DNA of 8,993 nt, taken from CAZJFH01 sp964545205. GTDB taxonomy: Bacteria > Pseudomonadota > Alphaproteobacteria > Rhodospirillales > Magnetospirillaceae. Numbering within the stretch: position 1 is the stretch's first letter; each line of letters begins with the position of its first letter. The notes beneath the pieces were generated by a model. The model was not told the origin of the DNA. It worked only from the letters and a program-made list of their open reading frames with translations, and ran no database searches. The stretch lies in assembly GCA_964545205.1 (NCBI GenBank), contig CAZJFH010000112.1, forward strand, positions 1 through 8,993, given 5' to 3'. Below, one piece after another: positions 1-8,993 of this stretch. A program made the position numbers and the translations under genes.

Positions 1-844
<844 letters not shown>

Positions 845-911
845 GCGTATCGTCTCCCAGACGGAGGAGCGTGGCGGGAGGCCGGTAGATGGGCCTCCCG
901 CCGTGCTGTTT
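845..911 (-). promoter_or_regulatory. rpoB-rpoC spacer with perfect 11-bp hairpin and paired rpoC ribosome binding site
   Basis: The 67-nt spacer contains a perfect inverted repeat, GGCGGGAGGCC at 873-883 and GGCCTCCCGCC at 892-902, with an 8-nt loop. No U-run follows on the transcribed strand, so it is not a classical intrinsic terminator. Closer to rpoC, CGTCT/AGACG at 851-855 and 859-863 makes a 5-bp hairpin whose loop and 3' arm contain the GGGAG Shine-Dalgarno of rpoC. The structures are seen in the sequence; a role in mRNA stability or in setting the beta'/beta ratio is inference. Confidence 0.55.
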
Positions 912-5099
<4,188 letters not shown>

Positions 5100-5180
5100 T
5101 GCCGCTCCTCATCAAGTCGCTGGGGGCCCCGCGGCTCGTCATCGAGAGGCGATACCGCCGCCCCCTGGGGGGTTGTCACG

Positions 5181-5199
5181 GGCGGCCGGGACGGCCGCC
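5181..5199 (-). other. 8-bp perfect hairpin in rpoB leader
   Basis: GGCGGCCG at 5181-5188 and CGGCCGCC at 5192-5199 form a perfect 8-bp stem with a 3-nt loop, about 80 nt upstream of the rpoB start. No U-run follows on the transcribed strand. It may shape or stabilise the 5' end of the rpoB message; the function is inferred from position only. Confidence 0.5.
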
Positions 5200-5210
5200 T
5201 GGAGATATGC

Positions 5211-5390
5211 ATTAACCAATCGCCGGCGGGCCATGCCCGCCAGAACCAAACAAACGCGGGCCATGCCCGCCAGAACCAAACAAACGCGGGCCATGCCCGC
5301 CAGAACCGAACAAACGCGGGCCGTGCCCGCCGGAACCAAACAAACGCGGGCCATGCCCGCCGGAACCAATCCGTGGTGGGCCGAGCCCAC
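5211..5390 (-). repeat. Tandem array of six 30-bp hairpin units
   Basis: Six stem-loops recur at an exact 30-bp period, at 5226-5240, 5256-5270, 5286-5300, 5316-5330, 5346-5360 and 5376-5390. Read on the plus strand, each of the first five is GCGGGC, a 3-nt loop and GCCCGC; the spacer is CAGAACCAAACAAAC in the units at 5227-5286. The unit beginning at 5287 differs by one base, that at 5317 by two, and that at 5347 diverges in its last bases. The sixth hairpin has stem GTGGGC/GCCCAC, keeping pairing through matched changes. AACCAA at 5214-5219 sits in register as the remnant of a further spacer. On the transcribed strand the units read stem, AUG loop, stem, then GUUUGUUUGGUU. This is not a CRISPR array: there are no unique spacers. 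Confidence 0.93.
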
Positions 5391-5439
5391 CCGCGGCCAC
5401 TACCCGGCCGCCACAATCAGAATCGCCGATAGGCCGCGA

Positions 5440-5466
5440 GAAGGGCGCACCTGGGGCGCGCCCTTC
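5440..5466 (-). terminator. Candidate attenuator hairpin downstream of rplL
   Basis: GAAGGGCGC at 5440-5448 pairs perfectly with GCGCCCTTC at 5458-5466 around a 9-nt loop, 34 nt beyond the rplL stop. The sequence after the stem on the transcribed strand (TCGCGGCC) has no U-run, so full intrinsic termination is unlikely. A pause, partial termination or endonuclease site is more plausible. The hairpin is seen; the role is inferred from its place between rplL and rpoB. Confidence 0.4.
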
Positions 5467-5500
5467 CCCGGCCTGCGGCCAGAAAACAGCGGAAGCGTTC

Positions 5501-5878
5501 TTACTTGATCTGAACCTTCGCACCGGCCTCTTCGACCTGCTTCTTGATCTTCTCGGCTTCGTCCTTCGAGACGCCTTCCTTGATCGGCTTCGGCGCGCCC
5601 TCGACCAGGTCCTTGGCCTCCTTGAGGCCCAGGCCGGTGATCGCGCGGACTTCCTTGATGACGTTGATCTTCTTGTCGCCGGCATCGGCGAGGATCACGT
5701 CGAACTCGGTCTTCTCCTCGGCCGGGGCGGCGGCGGCGGCGCCCGGCGCGGCGGCGGCCATCGCGACCGGCGCGGCGGCGGAAACGCCCCACTTCTCTTC
5801 CAGCATCTTCGAGAGCTCGGCCGCCTCGAGGACGGTCAGAGCGGAAAGTTCGTCAACCAGCTTGGCAAGATCAGCCAT
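5501..5878 (-). CDS. rplL: 50S ribosomal protein L7/L12
   Basis: The stalk protein that binds L10 as dimers and recruits translation GTPases (EF-Tu, EF-G, IF2, RF3) to the ribosome. The 125 residues show the three usual parts: an N-terminal dimerisation/L10-binding domain (about 1-32, MADLAKLVDELSALTVLEAA), a flexible Ala/Pro-rich hinge (about 33-54), and a globular C-terminal domain (about 56-125) with the conserved GTPase-contacting segment TGLGLKEAKDLVE at 81-93. Length and architecture are normal for the family. The ATG at 5878 has GGAG about 9 nt upstream; the stop is TAA. It lies 45 nt after rplJ, as in other bacteria, and is followed by a structured spacer in front of rpoB that probably lets stalk genes be expressed more highly than polymerase genes. 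Confidence 0.98.
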   Translation of the reverse strand: MADLAKLVDELSALTVLEAAELSKMLEEKWGVSAAAPVAMAAAAPGAAAAAPAEEKTEFDVILADAGDKKINVIKEVRAITGLGLKEAKDLVEGAPKPIKEGVSKDEAEKIKKQVEEAGAKVQIK

Positions 5879-5923
5879 CGTAGCACACTCCAGTTAGAGC
5901 TTGATATCTGGGAAAAAGAGGTA

Positions 5924-6454
5924 TTAAGCGGCTTCGCTTTCGCCCTTGTCCTTGTCGGCATAGGCCGCGAACACCCGGGCCAGCTGGCCCGCGGGTGCCT
6001 GGACGACGCCGGCAATGCGCGTGGCGGGGGTGTTGATCATGCCGACCAGCCTGGCGCGCAGTTCGTCGAGCGACGGCAGGCTGGCCAGGGCCTTGACGCC
6101 CTCGATGTCCAGAACCTGCGTGCCCAGGCTGCCGCCCAGGATGACCAGCTTGTCATTCCCCTTGTTGAACTCCACCGCGACCTTGGCGGCCGCCACCGGG
6201 TCCTGCGAATAGGCGATCGCAGTCGGGCCGGTGAACAGGTCGCTGATCGCGGCGTAGTCCGTGCCGTCGAGGGCGAGACGCGTGAGCCGGTTCTTCGTCA
6301 CCTTGAAACTGGCGCCGGCATCCCGCATGCGCCGACGAAGATCCGTCATCTGCGCCACCGTCAACCCCTTGTACTGGGTGACGACGACGAGCGACGCATC
6401 GCCGAAGGTCTCATGCAGCGTGGAAACCAGCTCCTTTTTCTGTGCGCGGTCCAC
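5924..6454 (-). CDS. rplJ: 50S ribosomal protein L10 (GTG start)
   Basis: L10 anchors the L7/L12 dimers to 23S rRNA at the base of the ribosomal stalk, and in many bacteria its complex with L7/L12 represses its own mRNA. The frame is open back to 6550, but the start is placed at GTG 6454, giving 176 residues beginning MDRAQKKELVSTLHETF. This matches the usual alphaproteobacterial N-terminus and has AAGGAG 7 nt upstream, whereas the extra 32 upstream residues are Gly/Arg-rich and unlike L10. Landmarks are YKGLTVAQMTDLRRRMR and FKVTKNRLTRLAL in the rRNA-binding domain. The C-terminal helix region SLDELRARLVGMINTPATRI, followed by QLARVFAAYADK, carries L7/L12 dimers. The stop is TAA at 5924, 45 nt before rplL. 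Confidence 0.96.
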   Translation of the reverse strand: MDRAQKKELVSTLHETFGDASLVVVTQYKGLTVAQMTDLRRRMRDAGASFKVTKNRLTRLALDGTDYAAISDLFTGPTAIAYSQDPVAAAKVAVEFNKGNDKLVILGGSLGTQVLDIEGVKALASLPSLDELRARLVGMINTPATRIAGVVQAPAGQLARVFAAYADKDKGESEAA

Positions 6455-6707
6455 GTTGTCTCTCCTTACAAAGACCGGAGCCCAAGGGCCCGCGGCCTCT
6501 TCGCCTTGGCCCCGGCGAAAGCCGGAGCCGGTGGCCTGTCCCAGAATCAAGCCCCCGGACCAAACCGTCGGGCCTCAACTCTGTCTGTGCAGGCGGATGC
6601 TTCCATCAAGCCGCGGCGCGGCACCTGCAGTCTCGGACAGGAACTTGCCGGACGGGCCGAGGCCCGCCGGCGGCCCCGCCCCCGTCGCCGGGGGCGGAAA
6701 CTCGAAA
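6455..6707 (-). promoter_or_regulatory. rplA-rplJ spacer, candidate L10 leader
   Basis: This 253-nt spacer occupies the position of the L10 leader RNA, through which L10-L7/L12 represses rplJL translation in many bacteria. Visible on the transcribed strand are a perfect 9-bp hairpin with a GCGA (GNRA-type) tetraloop (6676-6697), a hairpin with a one-base bulge (6648-6670), a small GCCGC/GCGGC hairpin (6610-6622) and a 9-bp hairpin including one U:G pair (6508-6529). The 3' arm of the last can alternatively pair, through CCAAGG, with CCUUGG at about 6482-6487, close to the rplJ ribosome binding site. No clear kink-turn was identified and no good sigma70 promoter was seen. Assignment rests on position and structure, not on a recognised consensus. 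Confidence 0.45.
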
Positions 6708-7400
6708 TCAGGCCAGCGACGCCGGGTCGACCTTGAGGCCGGGACCCATCGTCGAGCTGATCGACACCTTCTTGAGGTACTGGCCCTTGGCGCCGGCCGG
6801 CTTCGCCTTGTTGATGGCGTCGACGAAGGCCTTGGCGTTCTCCGCCAGCTTGTCCTCGGCGAAGCTGATCTTGCCGATGCCGGCGTGGACGATGCCCGCC
6901 TTCTCGACGCGGAACTGCACCTGGCCGGCCTTGGCGGCGCGGACCGCCTCGGCGACGTTCATGGTCACGGTGCCCAGCTTCGGGTTCGGCATCAGGCCGC
7001 GCGGGCCCAGCACCTTGCCGAGACGGCCGACCAGGCCCATCATGTCGGGCGTGGCGATGCAGCGGTCGAAGTCGATCGTGCCGCCCTGGATGGTCTCCAT
7101 CAGGTCCTCGGCGCCGATCACGTCGGCCCCGGCTTCCTTGGCCTCGTCGGCCTTGGCGCCCTTGGCGAACACCGCGACGCGGACCGACTTGCCGGTGCCG
7201 TGCGGCAGTTCGACGACGCCGCGGACCATCTGGTCGGCGTGGCGGGGGTCGACGCCGAGATTCATGGCGATCTCGACGGTCTCGTCGAACTTCGCCTTGG
7301 CGCGGCCCTTGATCTCCTTCACCGCGTCGGCGAGGGCGTAGAACTTGTTGGCGTCGAGGCCTTCGTAGGCCGCCTTCATGCGCTTTGCGATCTTGGCCAT
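6708..7400 (-). CDS. rplA: 50S ribosomal protein L1
   Basis: L1 binds 23S rRNA in the mobile L1 stalk and helps deacylated tRNA leave the E site; free L1 typically represses translation of the L11-L1 mRNA. The product has 230 residues, a normal length. Recognisable features are the N-terminal AKRMKAAYEGLD, the first-domain strand VELPHGTGKSVRVAVFAKG (about 63-81), the hallmark LGKVLGPRGLMPNPKLGTVT (about 127-146, L1 signature) and the C-terminal KPAGAKGQYLKKVSISSTMGPG. The ATG at 7400 lies 4 nt after the rplK stop, and its GGAG overlaps the last rplK codon, so translation of the two is probably coupled. The stop is TGA at 6708. Confidence 0.98.
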   Translation of the reverse strand: MAKIAKRMKAAYEGLDANKFYALADAVKEIKGRAKAKFDETVEIAMNLGVDPRHADQMVRGVVELPHGTGKSVRVAVFAKGAKADEAKEAGADVIGAEDLMETIQGGTIDFDRCIATPDMMGLVGRLGKVLGPRGLMPNPKLGTVTMNVAEAVRAAKAGQVQFRVEKAGIVHAGIGKISFAEDKLAENAKAFVDAINKAKPAGAKGQYLKKVSISSTMGPGLKVDPASLA

Positions 7401-7404
7401 GGCC

Positions 7405-7833
7405 TTACTCCGTCACCTGCAGGCCCATCGACCGGGCCGAGCCGGCGATCATCGAGGCGGCGGCCTCGATGTCGTTGGCGTTCAAGTCCTTCATCTTCTG
7501 CTGGGCGATCTCGCGGATCTGGTCCATCGTCACCGAACCGACGGTGGCGCGGCCCGCGGTCTGCGTGCCCTTCTGGACGCCGGCGGCCTTCTTCAGGAAG
7601 TAGCTGACCGGCGGGGTCTTGGTGACGAAGGTGAAGGTGCGGTCGGCGTAGGCGGTGATCACCACCGGAATCGGCATGCCCGGCTCCATGCCCTGGGTCT
7701 GGGCATTGAACGCCTTGCAGAATTCCATGATGTTCAGGCCGCGCTGGCCCAGGGCCGGTCCGATCGGCGGCGACGGATTGGCCTTGCCCGCCGGGACCTG
7801 CAGCTTGATGTAGCCGATGACTTTCTTTGCCAT
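7405..7833 (-). CDS. rplK: 50S ribosomal protein L11
   Basis: L11 binds the GTPase-associated centre of 23S rRNA together with L10 and is needed for RelA activation and for thiopeptide binding in well-studied species. The 142 residues equal the E. coli length. The N-terminal domain contains GKANPSPPIGPALGQRG (16-32) and the IMEFCKAFNAQTQ helix (35-47). A KTPP linker (72-75) leads to the rRNA-binding C-terminal domain, ending in DLNANDIEAAASMIAGSARS before GLQVTE. The ATG at 7833 is preceded by GAGG 6 nt upstream. Another ATG 5 nt further upstream is out of frame and too close to that GAGG. The stop is TAA at 7405, 4 nt before rplA. Confidence 0.98.
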   Translation of the reverse strand: MAKKVIGYIKLQVPAGKANPSPPIGPALGQRGLNIMEFCKAFNAQTQGMEPGMPIPVVITAYADRTFTFVTKTPPVSYFLKKAAGVQKGTQTAGRATVGSVTMDQIREIAQQKMKDLNANDIEAAASMIAGSARSMGLQVTE

Positions 7834-7976
7834 TTCATGCCTCGGTTAGTGCCTGTCCCATGCCGGGACGTTTGCCGGGGTGGCGGTAACGGCCATGGCG
7901 AGCCTCCCGCCTTCGCGGCCGATGATCGGCCGCAGGCCGCGCGCGCTCCCGAGGCGGCACGCAGCCCGAAACGAAA
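7834..7976 (-). promoter_or_regulatory. nusG-rplK spacer, structured leader of the rplKA cistrons
   Basis: The 143-nt spacer is rich in dyads. GCGGCCGA/TCGGCCGC (7915-7922 and 7926-7933) is a perfect 8-bp hairpin, and it lies inside a possible outer stem CCGCCT/AGGCGG (7907-7912 and 7952-7957). CGCGGCC at 7914-7920 could alternatively pair with GGCCGCG at 7935-7941. A 5-bp hairpin GTCCC/GGGAC (7855-7869) sits just before the rplK ribosome binding site. This is the usual place for the L1-binding autoregulatory site, but I could not match an L1-site consensus with confidence. No U-run terminator and no convincing promoter were seen. Confidence 0.4.
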
Positions 7977-8507
7977 TCAGACCTTCTCGACCTGGGTGTA
8001 TTCCAGCTCGACCGGTGTCGAGCGCCCGAAGATCGAGACCGCGACCTTGAGCCGCGCCTTCTCCTCGTCGACTTCCTCGACGATGCCGTTGAACGAGGTG
8101 AACGGGCCGTCCGAGACGCGCACCTGCTCGCCGACCTCGAAGGTGATCGAGGGCTTCGGCCGCTCGATGCCTTCCTGGACCTGCTTCATGATGCGCTCGG
8201 CCTCGACGTTCGAGATCGGCGTCGGCCGGCCCTTGCCGCCCAGGAAGCCGGTCACCTTGGGCGTGTTCTTGACCAGGTGCCAGGTCTCGTCGGTCAGGTC
8301 CATCTTGATCAGGACGTAGCCGGGGAAGAACTTGCGCTCGGCGGCGACCTTGGCGCCGCGGCGCACTTCCACGACTTCCTCGACCGGAACCAGGATCTCC
8401 TCGAACTTGTCTTCCATGCCCTTCTGGCGGGCCTGTTCGAGGACCGATTCCTTGACCTTCTTCTCGAAGCCGGAATAGACGTGGATGACGTACCAGCGCG
8501 CGGCCAT
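7977..8507 (-). CDS. nusG: Transcription termination/antitermination protein NusG
   Basis: NusG binds the RNA polymerase clamp to promote processive elongation, and it links polymerase to Rho or to ribosomal protein S10. The 176-residue product has the NGN domain (about 1-115), with RWYVIHVYSGFEKKVKESV at 4-22, KFFPGYVLIKMDL at 59-71 and VKNTPKVTGFLG at 79-90. The C-terminal KOW domain (about 123-176) contains VGEQVRVSDGPF and ends SIFGRSTPVELEYTQVEKV. F160 is equivalent to E. coli F165, which contacts Rho and S10. Length is close to the 181 residues of E. coli. The ATG at 8507 lies 4 nt after secE, with GGGAGG supplied by the last secE codons; the stop is TGA at 7977. Confidence 0.98.
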   Translation of the reverse strand: MAARWYVIHVYSGFEKKVKESVLEQARQKGMEDKFEEILVPVEEVVEVRRGAKVAAERKFFPGYVLIKMDLTDETWHLVKNTPKVTGFLGGKGRPTPISNVEAERIMKQVQEGIERPKPSITFEVGEQVRVSDGPFTSFNGIVEEVDEEKARLKVAVSIFGRSTPVELEYTQVEKV

Positions 8508-8511
8508 GGCC

Positions 8512-8709
8512 TCAGCCTCCCAAGCCGAAGATGAAGCGGACCAGCGTCGCGAAGATCTGGTCGACGACGAGGAAGAACACCGACGCCAGCGCCACCATCA
8601 CGAACACCATGGCGGTGGACAGGCCGGTCTCGCGCCGGCTCGGCCACGTGACCTTGCTGACTTCCTGCCGGACCTGACGTACGAATTGCCCTGGAGAAAC
8701 TTTCGCCAT
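8512..8709 (-). CDS. secE: Preprotein translocase subunit SecE
   Basis: SecE is the essential clamp subunit of the SecYEG inner-membrane protein-export channel. It is a 65-residue, single-membrane-segment form typical of most bacteria, unlike the three-segment E. coli protein. The cytoplasmic amphipathic part, QFVRQVRQEVSKVTWPSRRE (8-27), contains the conserved VTWPSR motif. It is followed by a hydrophobic segment from about residue 30 to 49 (LSTAMVFVMVALASVFFLVV) and a short IFATLVRFIFGLGG tail. The start chosen is ATG 8709, because homologues begin MAK. A TTG directly before it would add one residue and cannot be excluded, since the upstream Shine-Dalgarno is weak (AGG about 12 nt from ATG). 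The stop is TGA at 8512, 4 nt before nusG. Confidence 0.95.
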   Translation of the reverse strand: MAKVSPGQFVRQVRQEVSKVTWPSRRETGLSTAMVFVMVALASVFFLVVDQIFATLVRFIFGLGG

Positions 8710-8757
8710 CAATCAAACCAACCTATTGCCGCACATCCGCCCGGGAACGCCTCGGGG

Positions 8758-8833
8758 TGGCAGGAGTGGAGGGGCTCGAACCCCCAACCCCCGGTTTTGG
8801 AGACCGGTGCTCTACCAGTTGAGCTACACTCCT
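8758..8833 (-). tRNA. trnW: tRNA-Trp (anticodon CCA)
   Basis: A 76-nt tRNA folds cleanly: acceptor stem AGGAGTG/CACTCCT, D arm GCTC-AACTGGTA-GAGC, anticodon stem CCGGT/ACCGG with loop CTCCAAA (anticodon CCA, tryptophan), a 5-nt variable loop and T arm GGGGG-TTCGAGC-CCCTC with one G:U pair. The discriminator base is G, and the 3' CCA is encoded at 8758-8760. The gene sits between tuf and secE, an order found in many proteobacteria. It is probably cut out of the transcript that continues into secE-nusG. Confidence 0.97.
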
Positions 8834-8842
8834 AGACCCAAG

Positions 8843-8868
8843 CGCCGGCACCAGGAATGGTGCCGGCG
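8843..8868 (-). other. 11-bp perfect hairpin between tuf and tRNA-Trp
   Basis: CGCCGGCACCA at 8843-8853 and TGGTGCCGGCG at 8858-8868 form a perfect 11-bp stem with a 4-nt loop, 9 nt upstream of the tRNA-Trp 5' end. No U-run follows, so it is not a standard terminator. It could protect or guide processing of the tRNA 5' leader, or reduce read-through from tuf. The structure is seen; the function is inferred. Confidence 0.5.
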
Positions 8869-8896
8869 GGGATCGTCCGGCGCCGCGGAGCCTCGG

Positions 8897-8925
8897 GTTA
8901 TAACGAGACGCGGCACCTTTGGCAA
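8897..8925 (-). promoter_or_regulatory. Sigma70-type promoter for tRNA-Trp/secE-nusG
   Basis: On the minus strand TTGCCA (8925-8920) is separated by exactly 17 nt from TATAAC (8902-8897), close to the sigma70 consensus in an otherwise GC-rich context. Initiation would be expected near 8890, about 57 nt before the tRNA. The stretch after the -10 is GC-rich (CCGAGGC), as seen at promoters under stringent control. It lies immediately after tuf, whose end shows no intrinsic terminator, so the downstream genes may be read both from this promoter and from tuf. Confidence 0.72.
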
Positions 8926-8939
8926 CAGCGCGTTGCGAA

Positions 8940-8993
8940 CTACTCGATGATCTTGGCGACGACGCCGGCGCCGACGGTGCGGCCGCCTTCGCG
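8940..8993 (-). CDS. tuf: Elongation factor Tu (C-terminal end only)
   Basis: EF-Tu delivers aminoacyl-tRNA to the ribosome. Only the last 17 codons and a TAG stop are in the window, reading REGGRTVGAGVVAKIIE, the nearly invariant C-terminus of bacterial EF-Tu domain 3. The rest lies beyond the right edge. Many proteobacteria carry two tuf copies, one next to tRNA-Trp/secE as here; whether another exists cannot be told from this window. Confidence 0.95.
   Translation of the reverse strand, partial: REGGRTVGAGVVAKIIE

Larger units (their letters stand above)
5100..5500 (-). promoter_or_regulatory. rplL-rpoB intergenic region (attenuation/processing zone)
   Basis: This 401-nt stretch has no supportable gene. 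In the direction of transcription it holds a 9-bp hairpin about 35 nt after the rplL stop (5440-5466), the six-unit 30-bp hairpin array (about 5390 to 5211), an 8-bp hairpin (5181-5199), GC-rich palindromic sequence around 5161-5172 and 5121-5132, and the rpoB ribosome binding site. In E. coli the equivalent spacer contains a partial terminator and an RNase III site that lower rpoBC expression relative to the ribosomal protein genes; the same purpose is inferred here from position. I see no convincing sigma70 promoter in it: TTG-rich hexamers recur in the array but have no -10 partner at 16-18 nt. Confidence 0.6.

Noticed and set aside
5161..5172. CCCCCTGGGGGG palindrome as a protein binding site
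   Set aside because: A simple C/G run palindrome in GC-rich DNA with no known operator match; nothing supports a specific role.
5211..5390. CRISPR array
   Set aside because: The 30-bp period invites the idea, but the whole unit repeats head to tail without unique spacers, and no cas gene is present.
6455..6550. A 32-residue N-terminal extension of L10 from an ATG at 6550
   Set aside because: The extra sequence is unlike L10. The GTG at 6454 has AAGGAG at the right distance and gives the standard N-terminus.
6676..6697. Intrinsic terminator after rplA
   Set aside because: The 9-bp GC-rich hairpin with a GCGA loop is real, but the following sequence on the transcribed strand is GGCCGCCGG with no U-run.
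8922..8936. Terminator after tuf (GCAAC/GTTGC hairpin)
   Set aside because: Only a 5-bp stem with no U-run, and it overlaps the -35 element of the predicted promoter.

Overview
The window is a piece of the bacterial translation/transcription core operon, read entirely from the minus strand: tuf (3' end only), tRNA-Trp(CCA), secE, nusG, rplK, rplA, rplJ, rplL, rpoB and rpoC (5' end only). The sequence is visibly GC-rich. RpoB is about 50 residues longer than that of E. coli and starts MAKTFTGRKRVRKNFG, RpoC starts MNELMKIFG, and SecE is the short single-membrane-segment type. Together these suggest an alphaproteobacterium, perhaps Rhodospirillales-like; the order is not settled by what can be read here.

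Layout, from the right-hand end in the direction of transcription. The last 17 codons of tuf are followed by a good sigma70-type promoter, a strong hairpin and tRNA-Trp. Next come secE and nusG, 4 nt apart. A 143-nt structured spacer leads to rplK and rplA, again 4 nt apart. A 253-nt spacer before rplJ is where L10-leader autoregulation normally sits. rplJ starts at GTG (6454) and rplL follows after 45 nt. A 401-nt spacer before rpoB is the only long non-coding stretch. rpoB and rpoC are separated by 67 nt holding a perfect hairpin.

The genes supply a protein-export channel subunit (SecE), a transcription elongation/antitermination factor (NusG), the ribosomal stalk and L1 arm (L11, L1, L10, L7/L12) and the two large RNA polymerase subunits. 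Stalk proteins are needed in larger amounts than polymerase, so the rplL-rpoB spacer is where transcription is expected to be reduced.

The most unusual feature is in that spacer: six hairpins at an exact 30-bp period (about 5211-5390), each with a 6-bp stem and 3-nt loop. On the transcribed strand the first-made copies are followed by GUUUGUUUGGUU-type tracts. The outermost copy keeps its stem through paired base changes. This looks like an amplified attenuator or RNA-processing element. Otherwise the window is ordinary housekeeping DNA, with no mobile element, CRISPR array, defence gene or unknown protein-coding gene that can be supported.
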